From Myoxocephalus aenaeus (Eukaryota; Chordata; Actinopteri; Perciformes; Cottidae), in assembly GCA_038501785.1 (NCBI GenBank), contig JBAMJR010000040.1:10940001-11004000 (forward strand): a DNA stretch of 64,000 nucleotides, read 5' to 3'. Below the pieces are notes generated by a model. The model had not been told where the DNA came from, searched no databases, and saw only the letters and a program-made list of their open reading frames with translations. Positions 51,990 through 62,474 of the stretch are shown here, piece after piece; position 1 is the first letter of the stretch; the number at the start of each line of letters is the position of its first letter. Position numbers and translations under genes: made by a program.

Positions 51990-53215
51990 GAAAATAGCAA
52001 TAAAATAAGATAATCCTTTATTAGTCCCGCAGTGGGGAAATGTAGGGGATTACAGCAGCAGAGGGTAAAGTGCTAACAAGGGACACAGTAGAAACAATAT
52101 AAAAATTATAAATAAGCAAATAAGCATACAAAATGAGAAATAAAAAAACTGTAAAGAATCCACAACTTTGCCATCATCCACCTGTCTCCCATCACTTCCA
52201 CCGATACGATCCAGTGGATACCCCAGAACACTGCTGGCCTTCTTGACACGTTTGTTCAGCATCTTCCTGTCGGCAGTCGAGATGCGGCTGCTCCAGCAGA
52301 CCACTCCATAGACGATGGCTGATGCCACCACAGAGATAAAGACGGTCCTCAGGAGAGCTCCCTGCACTCCAAAATACGTCAGTCTCCCCAGCAGAAAGAG
52401 TCTGCTCTTTGTAGAGTGCATGTGTGGTCAGTCCAGTCCAGGTTATTGTTCAAGTGAACACCCAACTCACAATCTCAATGTCTATTCCCTGGATGTTCAC
52501 TGACACCGGAGGAGAGCGTTTACACCGGCGGAGTTGATCTGGAGGCGGTTCCGCTGGCACCATCCAATGAAGCCCTGCTTCAGTTCATCACCAGTCATCA
52601 GAGAAGCTTTGTGTGTGGCAGTTAGCAGAGTTGTGTGAAGTCCAGGGTGTATGTGGTGAAGAGGAATGGGGCCAGAACGGTTCCTGTTCTCCCCCCGTGC
52701 TGCAGGACGCCAGGTCTGACTCACATTCCCTTATCTGCACATACTGTGGACAGTTGGTAAGGTAGTCCAGGATCCATGCAGTGAGGTGGTGGTCCACCCC
52801 GGTCTGCTCCAGCTTGTCCCTCAGAAGCAAAGTTGTCAAAAAACATGACTCTCACAGTGCTTCCAGCCTTTTCCAGGTGAGAAAGGCATCTGTGTAGCAG
52901 GTAGATGACACGTCATCCACCCCGATGCCAGACTGGTAGGTGAACTGAAGCGGGTCCAGAGATGAGCTCACCAGGAGGCGGAGATGCACAAGGACCAGCC
53001 TCGCAGGGTCTTCATCAGGTGGGATGTTAAAGCCACCGGCCTGAAGCTGTTGAAGTCCTTGGCCGGGGTCTTTGGTACCGGTACCACGCAGGATGTCTTA
53101 GCTGTGGTACTTTCCCCAGCTTCAAGCTCAAGTTGAAGACGTGCTCCTCATATCCTGCACAGCTGGTCTGGCAGGATTTGAGGAGCCTTGAGTCCTTAAA
53201 GGAAGGACTAAAAAG
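51990..53215 (-). mobile_element. LINE remnant with reverse-transcriptase fragments
   Basis: On the minus strand, in order of translation and in shifting frames, are LRDKLEQTGVDHHLTAWILD, a fingers/palm remnant ending in an FSDD box (in place of the usual YADD or FADD), WCQRNRLQIN, and SRLFLLGRLTYFGVQGALLR followed by a VVASAIVYGVVCW block. The 3' untranslated region ends in TCCTTTATTAGTCCCGCAG at 52016. The clade is Jockey/L2-like at best guess. Several frameshifts and a missing endonuclease make it inactive. Confidence 0.8.
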
Positions 53216-53919
53216 GAAAACTAAATAAGGAATATATCACATATACACATGTGTACAAAAAAATGCAGACAATCATATGTAAGTAATATTCTGTGTAATG
53301 TATACTACACTAATGGAGGATCTATAAATATAATTTAAGCTGCAAGTAATGAAGGAGCCCTAACAGCCGGGTGGAGTTACTGGATGTTGCCTGACACTGC
53401 TCTGAAGTTTCATCTATGTGGTGCTAAAAACACACACACTCATAATTTTACTGTATATCAAGCGCAGTCCACACAATGTAAATCAGATGTCGTTTGTCTC
53501 ATAAGGTTTGCTTCCGGTTTCCATTGAGTGGTGCTATGATCGTCAATATTGCCATGCCAATATCCTCAGGCATGGACTCGGGAAATTTGTGTGAAACACG
53601 CAAATGGTCTGCCACGCCATGGAAATGGCGTAACGTGAAGACTCAAAAACTTCCCAAATTTGCACGAGACGAACTTTAAAGGGCAAAATAATGCACAACA
53701 ATTGCACACTAAATTCAAATGGCAGCCTACCTGCTGGGTGTGGGATTGGCACAATCCAACCCAAGTGCCATTCCTGCATGCCATTGTGTGAATGGTGACA
53801 CATAGTGTAAGGTTCTTTGACTGGTCGGGAGACTAGGATGGCACTATCAATGCTAGCCCATTTCCATCTAGGTGAAATGTAGATGTGGGGGCATTCTTCG
53901 TTGAAATTCTGTAAATTGT
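53216..53919. other. Intergenic sequence, possibly old repeat
   Basis: No family recognised. The minus strand of 53543-53968 is open for 141 codons, but the peptide has no recognisable motif. Confidence 0.35.
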
Positions 53920-54224
53920 AAATGGACCTGTACTTGTATTGTCGTTTTCTAGTCTTCCGACCACTCAAAGCACATTAACACTATGTCATAATTCATTCAT
54001 TCACACCCATTCATAGCACTAACTAACATTCATACACTGATGACGGGATCCTGCCCATCAGCACTAACTAACATTCACACAACGTAGTCACAGCTACGGG
54101 AGCAATTTGGGGTTAAGTGTCTTGCCCAAGGACACATCGACATGGACTAGCGTAGCTGGGAATCAAACCGCCGATACTCTGATTAAAGGACGACCGTGCT
54201 CTGCCACTGAGCCACAGTCGCCCC
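53920..54224 (-). mobile_element. tRNA-derived SINE, near full length
   Basis: The minus-strand 5' head starts GGGGCGACTGTGGCTCAGTGG. The Pol III A box TGGCTCAGTGG is at 54214-54204 and the B box GGTTTGATTCC (one mismatch) is at 54169-54159. The body contains TTGGGCAAGACACTTAACCC and CATTCACAC-type repeats. This is the reference copy for the interrupted SINE at 21108-21494. Confidence 0.8.
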
Positions 54225-54445
54225 TGTTGGGCGCACTATCGAGAGATGTACTTCATCACCTGTCACATCCTGTCCAACTGAGAAAGAGCTGTTCTCACTG
54301 CAACTAGTTATTTGTACAACAAACAAATGAAGAAGGAACGATGGCCCTCAATTGATTTGTTATCTTTAAAAGGTGGGTCTCCAGAAAAGAAGGTTTGGGA
54401 AAGACTGGGCTACATAAACGACAGTTTGAGAGAATACATCCCCAC
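54225..54445. other. Short intergenic stretch
   Basis: Nothing recognised; under 250 bp between two repeats. Confidence 0.3.
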
Positions 54446-54860
54446 TCAATTCAATTAACTTTATTTATATAGCTTCAATTCAGAAGTTATCTGGAGACAC
54501 TTTTTATATCAAGCAGGTCTAGACCGTACTCATTTTTAGAGATACCCCAAATTCACCCTGAGCAAGCACTGGGGCAGGATAAAACTACCCTTTATCAGGT
54601 GGAAACCTTGGGCAGTACTGGGTTCTGGGTGGACGGCTATCTGCCTCGACTGGTTGGGTCAAGGGGGCTGGGTTGAGGTGGGGGGGGCCCCCTCAGGCTA
54701 AATGCTGTAATTGTGGAGATAAGCTGAATTTTGAGGCTGAGAAGTAAATCGGGAAGCCAGAGGGTTAAGATAATGAACAGAATATAATAAGCAGAATCAT
54801 TGAGGAAAGTTAGAGGGTCAGGAACAAGCAAGCCATTCTAGTTGAAATGTCCTTTGAGGT

Positions 54861-56057
54861 TTGGGCTGCACAATCAATCAAATTTGAATCTCGATCACGA
54901 TTTTCGCTGCCAAAATTAAATGAGCATGATCGTCAGCGATATTGACGTTTAAAATGCGCGCTCTGCTACATATCAAATCAAGCGCTTCCTCAACTAACAG
55001 TCAGCCAACCACCAGGGGAGAACGAGATGGGAGGCGTCATGCGCGCACCCAGCAGCGGCAGCCTCAACAAAGGTTCTGTCTGCAGTGGACTCCGGTATTA
55101 GTAGAAGTAGAGAGACAGACAACAGAACCGAGAGCAGACGGTCACGGTGTCGTGTGAAGGGTAAATCAAATGTCAGGAGCAGAAGGCGACGAGCTAGTCC
55201 CTCAAAAAGGATCAACATCCGTTGTCTGTAAGTTGTTGTTTTTTTAAAGCTAACGTTACCTCACTGAATCTCCGTCCATGTCCAACGTTAACCCAGAAAC
55301 CATAACAGCGACCCTGCATAGCGCGACAGCGTATCCATCCACCTCCCAAAGACACACTGAAGTAACGGACGCAATCACATTTCATCTGGCCAAAGACATG
55401 TGTCCAATAAATACTGTGAGCAATGAAGGCTTCAGAAAAATGGTCAAGACACGAGACAAGAGATATGTGATCCCCTCGCGCAATTATTTCTCCAAACAGG
55501 CATTACCTGCACTGTATGAAAAACAGAGTATTTTGCAACTACGCCTGACCTATGGTCAAGCAGAACAATGGAGCCGTACATGTCCCTGTCAATTCACTAC
55601 ATCGACGGTAATTTTTGCAATTTTGCAATCTGTGATGGCATATTTCTTTTTAGTTAGCCCTTTACTTTGGGTAAACATTTTATTTATATTTTGCTTCAGG
55701 TGAATAAGAACCGTATAAGTTTTATGTTGATGCAAAGACGTGTACATTAGCTGGAATGTAGCATGGAAGTGAAAGCAGTGCTCTGTTGATTTAATTTTGG
55801 GTAAAAAGTGTTGATACTATTTTATTCATATTTTCCTTCTACGAGATGCAGTGTGATAAGGACCAGTCTGATGCAAAGATTTGTATATTAGCCAGAATGT
55901 AGCACAACAATGGAAGTGGAAGCAGTGTTCTTAAACGTGAAAGCGCAATAAAAAGATGTTGTCCCTAAAATTAATGAATCATCGTGATAATAATCGTGAT
56001 CTCAATATTGATCAAAATAATCGTGATTATGATTTTGGCCATAATCGTGCAGCCCTA
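54861..56057 (+). mobile_element. hAT (ZBED/Ac-like) element with 8-bp target duplication
   Basis: The ends TTGGGCTGCAC and (on the minus strand) TAGGGCTGCACGATTATGGC are terminal inverted repeats. TTTGAGGT flanks both sides (54853-54860 and 56058-56065). The interior encodes an N-terminal piece of a transposase, listed separately, and the 3' part is rich in AATCGTGAT motifs. The C-terminal catalytic region is missing. Confidence 0.85.
55278..55600 (+). pseudogene. hAT transposase N-terminal remnant (ZBED1-like)
   Basis: The frame from the ATG at 55278 contains SQRHTEVTDAITFHLAKDMC, NEGFRKMVKTRDKRYVIPSR and FSKQALPALYEK, the hallmark block preceding the RNase-H-like catalytic core of ZBED1/hAT-Ac transposases. 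Similarity stops near 55540; the frame then runs into AT-rich sequence to a stop at 55703. The BED zinc finger and the catalytic DDE region are absent, so it cannot encode an active enzyme. Confidence 0.7.
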
Positions 56058-56203
56058 TTTGAGGTCCAGCAATTGGTGGCATTACCCAACTTGAACGATA
56101 CACAAACCAACTGACAACCTCCCATACCTGCGCAGGTATACAATTCAGAGGAAGCTCTAGGTGTATTGCGTGTGCAAGGCAAGTTTACTGTATTTGTATA
56201 GCA

Positions 56204-56744
56204 CTGGGGAGCCCACACTTTTTTGACTCGCGAGCTACTTTTAAAATGACCAAGTCAAAAAGACCTACCTACATTAATAATGCTCAATATAAATATATCC
56301 CCTTGGATATGCAAACCTTAATGGCATGCAATCTACCCGCACTTCTATCGGCGTTGTTTTCATTAAGCCGCTAAAGAGCTGCATACACATTGAGTTCCTC
56401 TTCTCACGCGAATGACAGGAGACTGTTCATTTCCTTTTCGTCGGTTTTATTTTGTGCAGCAAAAAACACTAACAAAATACACAAAAACTAATAAACGGTC
56501 AAAACGATCACACGATCACGCGGTAAAAGAACTATCTGCTCTCATGCCTAATGCAGCTCTTGCCTCACCTGCTGCCGTGATGACGTCATTAAATCACTTA
56601 GCTCGAGCGTCAGTCATTACTATAAACATCTTTCAGTATATTTTACCTATAGTTCCTACACTGTGAGCATAATTCTGAATATTAAATTATAAACACTTGT
56701 GGCTCTTACACGGCCGATCGCAATCGACGTATTGGGAACCCCTG
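56204..56744. mobile_element. hAT (Charlie-like) MITE nested in a LINE tail
   Basis: The left end CTGGGGAGCCCAC and the right end (CAGGGGTTCCCAATACG on the minus strand) are terminal repeats. TATAGCAC lies at both edges (56197-56204 and 56745-56752), sharing one base with the left end, so the duplication is 7-8 bp. Removing the 541 bp restores a continuous LINE tail, proving it is a later insertion. Confidence 0.85.
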
Positions 56745-57113
56745 TATAGCACATTTCAACAACAAGGCGATTCAAAGTGCTTCACATAAAACCATTAAAA
56801 GCATCAAAACATAATGCAGAGAAAACAGGATTTAAAACAGTTAAGAAAACATTAAAACAGTCAAAAAGCAAAATAAAAATGTAATAAAAGTTGCAGTGCA
56901 GTTGAAGAAATAAAATGCAGTAGTGAGATGCAGCAATTGAATCTGGATCAATTAAGGGCAACAGCAAACAGAAAAGTCTTCAATCTGGATTTAAAGGAGC
57001 TGATGGTCTCAGCAGACCTGCAGCTTTCAGGAACCTTGTTCCAGATATGTGGAGCAGAAAAGATGAACGCTGCTTCTCCATGTTTAGTTTAGTTCTGACT
57101 CTTGGAACAGAAA

Positions 57114-57566
57114 GTAGACCAGTCCCAGACCACCTGAGGGGTCAGGGTGGTTCATAAGGTAGACCAGTCCCAGACCACCTGAGGGGTCAGATGGTTCATA
57201 AGGTAGACCAGTACCAGACCACCTGAGAGGTCAGGATGGTTCATAAGGTAGACCAGTCCCAGACCACCTGAGAGGTCAGGATGGTTCATAAGGTAGACCA
57301 GTCCCAGACCACCTGAGGGGTCAGGATAGTTCATAAGGTAGACCAGTCCCAGACCACCTGAGGGGTCAGAATGGTTCATAAGGTAGACCAGTCCCAGACC
57401 ACCTGAGGGGTCAGGGTGGTTCATAAGGTAGACCAGTCCCAGACCACCTGAGGGGTCAGGATGGTTCATAAGGTAGACCAGTCCCAGACCACCTGAGGGG
57501 TCAGGGTGGTTCATAAGGTAGACCAGTCCCAGACCACCTGAGGGGTCAGGATGGTTCATAAGGTAG
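57114..57566. repeat. 45-bp minisatellite, ten copies
   Basis: Unit of 45 bp with GTAGACCAGTCCCAGACCAC and GGGGTCAGG-type segments; 453 bp in all. On the minus strand each unit encodes a 15-residue repeat (LMNHPDPSGGLGLVY) in the frame of the LINE polymerase end. A one-base deletion near 57190 breaks the frame in the outermost full copy. Confidence 0.95.
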
Positions 57567-59200
57567 CAGCAGATCACAAACATACTTAGGCCCTAAACCA
57601 TTCAGTGCTTTATAAACCAGCAGCAGGATTTTAAAGTCAATTCTTTGTTTGACAGGAAGCCAGTGCAAAGACCTCAGAACTGGAGTGATGTGATCCACTT
57701 TCCTGGTCTTAGTGAGGACTCGAGCTGCAGCGTTCTGAATCAGCTGCAGCTTTCTGATTGACTTTTTACAGAGGCCTCTGAACACACCGTTACAGTAGTC
57801 AAGTCTACTGAAGATAAATGACCTGTGAACACACCGTTACAGTAGTCTAGTCTACTGAAGATAAAGTCATGGACAAGTTTCTCCAAATCCTGTTGAGACA
57901 TAAGTCCTCTAACCCTTGATATATTCTTCAGGTGGTAGTAGGCTGATTTTGTAATTGTCTTGATATGGTTCAGGTTGAGGTCTGAATCCATAACTACACC
58001 TAGATTTCTGGCTTGGTTTGAGGTTTTTAACGTCAGTGATTGAAGCTGAGCGCTGACTTTCAATCGTTCGTCCTTGGGACCAAAAACAATTACTTCTGTT
58101 TTATCTTTATTTAATTGAAGAATATTCTGGCACATCCAGTTATTGATTTCTTCAATGCATTTAGCCAGCCCTTGTATGGGACTATAGTCCCCTGGTGATA
58201 TAGTTATGTAGATTTGTGTGTCATCTGCATAATTATGATAACACACTTTGTTGTTTTTCATAATCTGAGCCAGTGGAAGCATGTAGATGTTGAACAGAAG
58301 AGGCCCCAGTATTGAGCCTTGGGGAACACCACATGTCATCCTAGTCAGCTATTATTTTACTTACCTATAGTTTTTCAATATTTCGGGGTCTAAACTAGCC
58401 TTCTTTAGAAGTGGTTTCATAACTGCAGTTTTTAGGGCTTTGTGGGAAGACACCTGAGAGAAGGGATGTGTTTACAATTTTTAAAAGATCAGCGGTCATG
58501 CGGTGTGAAATACTTTTTTAAAGTGTGTTGGTAGAATATCCAAGCAGCAGGAGGATGTTTCCAGATGTTGTATAATGTCTTCTAGGCTCTTTGGTTAATT
58601 GAATGAAATTGTGTCATGATATTTGAATGGATGCCATTTAAAGATGGGGACAACACATATCCTGTGGTTGGTGTGGAGCACCGACTGCTTGTCTAATTTT
58701 TAGAATTTTATCAGCAAAATAGGAGGCAAATTGATTGCATGCCCAGGTGGATTGGAGTGTAGCAGTTACCGACACCGCAGGGTTATTATAATTGCGAAGT
58801 TTCTCTTTATAGAACCTGGAGATTAGTTTTTCACCACCTGCGCTCAGCTTTCCGACACTCTCTTTTCTCTATTCTGACCAGCGTGGCATTTCTCTGCAAT
58901 GGCATCAATAACATTTTTAACTTTAGAATTGAAGCCATCCACAAGCTCATTGACTGAGATGGTGTGGAGGAGAACTTCTGAATAAATAGTTCACTGGTGT
59001 TTTCAGTGATGTAACGCTTTGTCACAACCTCTGCAAGAGACTTGGTTACGACCTCAATCAGACTCTGTGATTCCAGGCAGACCTAACAACCAAAATGGTG
59101 GAGGATGCACTACATCAATGCACTTCCTAAAAGACGTTTTGGACATTTTGGTCAATTGCTCTTCGGCAGACGTGGGAATGAAATATTAATGAAATGCGGA

Positions 59201-61044
59201 ATGAAATATTAAGTTAATACTTTTTTACAAACCATGTAAAACTCTAACTTTTGACATGCTAGATGAAACGGCAGGGGTGGTGAGCAGAAGGGAAATATGG
59301 GGTAGATATTGCATGCACACGGTTGCTTATGGGGTAGCAACCACATAGACTACAATGGGGCTATTGTGGAGGAAATTTATAACAAAAGATCATTAGTCTG
59401 CCTCAATGATGAAGGTAGTAAAGTAGATGTGAGGTAGGGCTCTGAATCATGTCTGGATCTCACAATGGTATCAGATAATATGGTGAACGCCTGCATGTTT
59501 ACAGCCAATTATCACAGTTAGTGTTAATAGGTGTAGGGAGTACGAAACCATTTACTGGATGTGTTTGGAAAAGGCAGAGTGGGAGAAATGTAAGATGTGT
59601 TGTGAGCATATTTTATCACACTAGAAGGAAACATTCGCACAATGCAAATTAGAAATCACAATCTAAACGCTGCAATGATGCAGTAAGTATAACAAAGAGA
59701 ACACATGACAGAAACAAAAGGGGCTCCTTGAAGAATGCAGCAGAGTTATAAGAGAATGAAACAAGGCTTTCAGGTCACTGAGAAGCAACTTGTCACAAGA
59801 CAATAGACTCTCAAATAAAAGGGGCATTGTCTTATGAGAGAACCGTATTATAACATTAGCAGAGGAGTAGAGTTAGGGGACGTCTGGTCCATGTTTTAGC
59901 AAATGAGCAAAAGAAAGGCAGTTAAAGTCCAAGCATGGGCTGATGTAGAGAGAATAGCAGTATCAGACAAAGAGAGGACATGTGTGTAAGCTAGGTCATT
60001 TGCTGCAGCACACAGTGGTCATCACCTTGATGACAATAGAAAGACAAAACTCTCAGGGAGCACGAGGATGTGAGGGAGAAGAGAGCGGGTGACTCTTGAT
60101 GTGGATACAATGCATGAGCTGAAAATAGCCTCGCAGGACCCTGGACACAAAGATCAGCTATGCCATGTTCAGACAGCTACCAGGGGATGTTTTGAAACTT
60201 CTGCAGGGGTGAAACTGTGCCTATAGGAGCTGAAAAGGGGCAGAGAGAGGAGAAGTCCCTGCTTCCGGATGACCACTGCAGAAAGAGATTTACAGTTGTC
60301 AATGTGAATAGTTCCATGAACTACACACAATGATGTTTGTCAATTCATAAGATCATTTTGCACATCAAGACATTTGCATTTTGTCGTAACACCTGCCGGC
60401 ACAGCTCAAAAGGTATCGGAAAAATATTTGTCTTGCACCATCGACTACCTGTGAAGCAACAGGGTACGCATAGAACTGTGAGGGCAGGTAAAGGTGGGGA
60501 AAATAAGGATTTTATTCACCCAATAATATTTACAAGTATTACGTTGGGGAACAAAATCAGAACAAAGTGACAAATAAGAATAAATAAGTTGAACATAATT
60601 GGGTTAAGGTCTAAAAACAACAACCTCATTAACCAGAACTTAGGACAAACAACACTCCTGAGCCATCTTCCACGGATATATAGCTGTCGGTGAGACCATG
60701 GTTAATTGAAAGGGGAGAGAAGACCACTCTCCTTAGTGGTGTAGATTAACGGGCTGCTGAGGACACCCCTGCGGCTGTGGTAGCGTGGCACAGTCAGGTG
60801 TGCTGCAGCAGCGCCAATTTATCTCGTTTCCTGTTTTAAGATGAGATGCTTTTATTTTGAAGGCGCCTTGCGAAGTTTAAAAGGAAGTCTCATTGTATGT
60901 CAAAATGGAAAATATGGTCATTTTTTATACAAATTAGAAACAGTAACGGTATTAGCACTCTGCGGAAGAGGCACAAGGTCAGTTAAAGTTGTAATAACTG
61001 TAATAACTGTGTGTGTTTTAAGGACATTAGCGTGAGTGTTGGCT

Positions 61045-61048
<4 letters not shown>
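59201..61048. other. Intergenic sequence, no gene recognised
   Basis: AT-rich, no recognisable repeat ends. Possible old, decayed elements; no exon-like block. Confidence 0.35.

Positions 61049-61120
<72 letters not shown>
61049..61120. repeat. (GT)n microsatellite
   Basis: About 34 units, interrupted by ATA near 61103. Confidence 0.97.
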
Positions 61121-61121
<1 letters not shown>

Positions 61122-61484
61122 CTATTAAGGCAAACGAGGAGTAAGCTGACATAATTAGCGTTTTTGTGCCTTTGTACACAGCTCTTACGTTGGTTTTGGG
61201 AATTTATCAATACATTTGAAATCATCAGTCAAGTGCAGGACTATCTTTCGGAGGGGTATAAGACATGATATATATATATATATATATTATAATATACTGA
61301 ATTGTATTAATAAGATGTCCTTATTATGTCAAAGTGTTGGAATAAATGTTAAATATTTAACTGCAAAGTAGTAATGCGTGATACCTTTTTTTGCATTGAA
61401 TCATACAGGGATGTTTGCTGAAATTGATTAGATGGCCCTACCAAAAATAATTGCCACCAGCCGCCACTGGTTGTAACTGTTACG

Positions 61485-61683
61485 TTGTTCATTCTGGTCA
61501 CATGACATCTATTGCTTCCGTCCATCCTGAGAGGGATCCTCCTTGTTGCTCTCCCGAGTTTTTCCTGAACCCGATGTGAAGTCCTGGGACAGAGGATGTC
61601 GTATGCGTACAGATTGTAAAGCCCTCCGAGGCAAATTTGTGATTTGGGGCTATACAAAATCAATTTAATTTAATTTAATTGAG
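61485..61683 (+). mobile_element. L2-type LINE 3' tail
   Basis: CTCCCGAGTTTTTCCTGAAC, GGGACAGAGGATGTCGTATG, then ATTGTAAAGCCCTCCGAGGC and a (TTTAA)n tail at 61660-61680. Same family as 2210-2303, 42391-42505 and 45018, in the opposite orientation. Confidence 0.8.
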
Positions 61684-61799
61684 TGAAAATGTGGCACGAA
61701 ATAAACTGGTGTGAACAAAACATATTTAATTTCATTGTACCATGCATGAAGAGAAAGACTGCATGCTTTAGTGAGAGGCTTAGATGATGGGATGCTATG

Positions 61800-61880
61800 C
61801 ACTCCTGGACAACAGAAGGCGGCATGCACCCTCAAGCTGTTTGTGACCAGCTATTGAAGAAGAAGAAGAAGAAGAAGCTA
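61800..61880 (+). repeat. GAA-tailed dispersed repeat, copy 1
   Basis: AGAAGGCGGCATGCACC, then a short spacer and a (GAA)n tail at 61855-61877. A diverged second copy is at 62195-62275. Confidence 0.45.
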
Positions 61881-62077
61881 TTCTACACTGTCAGAGGTAT
61901 GTGAATGAAAGGAGACAGCTAGTTGGAGGCCTCTTGCAAGGAGAGGGTACGGTTGGATATGGCGTGTGCTGCAAGGTAACTCCAGTGCAGTATTTTAGGA
62001 TAACAAGGATTATTGAGAGAATATGAGCCCTAGATTTATTTATTTTGGTTGGTTAGTTATGATTTGGTTTGTTGAAG

Positions 62078-62113
<36 letters not shown>

Positions 62114-62194
62114 GTGTTTTTTGTTTTGGTTGTTTTTGTTATTTTATTTAGTAGGGTTATTTGTTGATAGGGTAAGTGCTAGACAGCCTGATCC

Positions 62195-62275
62195 ACACTC
62201 CATACCAGTTGGTGGCGGTAATGCACCAAACAGTTGTTTGCCAACCGCCAATAAACCTTGAAGAAGAAGAAGAAG
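62195..62275 (+). repeat. GAA-tailed dispersed repeat, copy 2
   Basis: AGTTGGTGGCGGTAATGCACC, TTGCCAACCGCCAATAAAC and a (GAA)n tail: a repeat common near fish promoters. It contains a GGTGGCGG/CCGCC inverted segment and abuts the FAAP20-like promoter. Confidence 0.5.
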
Positions 62276-62280
62276 AGAAA

Positions 62281-62346
62281 GCGGAAGTTTTCGTTTATCA
62301 CGGGCGCGAAATATTTGAGACGTTGTGAAAAAGTAAGGAATATGAA
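62281..62346 (+). promoter_or_regulatory. faap20: FAAP20-like core promoter with ETS and E2F motifs
   Basis: Just upstream of the ATG are CGGAAGT (62282-62288), the ETS/GABP core, and GCGCGAAA (62304-62311), which reads TTTCGCGC on the other strand and matches the E2F consensus exactly. This pairing is typical of TATA-less, cell-cycle-linked DNA repair promoters. The motifs are seen directly; their function is inferred. A GAA-rich dispersed repeat ends immediately upstream (about 62275). Confidence 0.5.
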
Positions 62347-62416
62347 ATGTCTGAAAAACATTCCAAGTCCAAACTTAAACGGAATAAACCGTCTGTCAGA
62401 GATCTGCAGCCGGTGA
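62342..62416 (+). other. Overlapping upstream ORF at the FAAP20-like start
   Basis: An ATG lies five bases before the proposed start, in another frame, with A at -3. It opens 24 codons ending TGA at 62414-62416, inside exon 1. If transcription starts upstream of it, ribosomes meet this ATG first, so it could lower translation or force leaky scanning. Confidence 0.5.
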
Positions 62417-62474
62417 GCAGTTCACTGAAGAGGAGTCACGCGGCGTCGCTCTCCAGCGGGACCACAGCGGGGAG
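62347..62474 (+). CDS. faap20: FAAP20-like, coding exon 1
   Basis: This is the probable first coding exon of FAAP20, the small FANCA partner that stabilises the Fanconi anaemia core complex in interstrand-crosslink repair and carries a C-terminal ubiquitin-binding zinc finger (not in this window). The exon encodes 42 codons plus two bases: a lysine- and serine-rich start, MSEKHSKSKLKRNKPSVRD, then a low-complexity Ser/Thr/Ala stretch. Such a disordered N-terminus is not diagnostic by itself. The exon ends GGGAG|GTGGGT in phase 2 and joins in frame to 63554, restoring an arginine codon. The ATG at 62347 has G at -3. The call rests on exon 2 similarity and on the divergent position next to SKI, as in human 1p36. 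Confidence 0.65.

Larger units (their letters stand above)
54446..56165 (-). mobile_element. LINE 3' end, split by a hAT element
   Basis: The tail TCAATTCAATTAACTTTATT followed by TATAGC at the low coordinate is a fish LINE 3' end. Sequence 54470-54852 resumes at 56066, either side of the hAT element at 54861-56057. No coding sequence remains. Family assignment is tentative. Confidence 0.5.
56166..59200 (-). mobile_element. L2-like LINE remnant with minisatellite and nested hAT
   Basis: On the minus strand, from about 59200, come an N-terminal polymerase region (SLWMASILKLKMLLMPLQRN and following), a gap, and a well-preserved block 58339-57740 with GVPQGSILGPLLFN, YADDTQIYI (the catalytic box) and NLGVVMDSDL. 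The C-terminal LQLIQNAAARVLTKTRKVDH and RIDFKILLLVYKALNGLGPK follow in another frame. A 45-bp minisatellite replaces part of the C-terminus, then SSFKSRLKTFLF-type residues and a 3' tail ending near 56177. A hAT MITE interrupts the tail at 56204-56744. Frameshifts make it inactive. Confidence 0.85.

Noticed and set aside
53543..53968. 141-codon minus-strand gene
   Set aside because: No recognisable domain; the right end overlaps the SINE body, so the frame is partly repeat-derived.
54159..54224. tRNA gene on the minus strand
   Set aside because: A and B boxes are present, but the rest does not fold as a tRNA and the body continues as a SINE; the B box is mutated.
57114..57566. CRISPR-like array
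   Set aside because: Units are contiguous 45-bp tandem copies with no unique spacers, inside a eukaryotic LINE.
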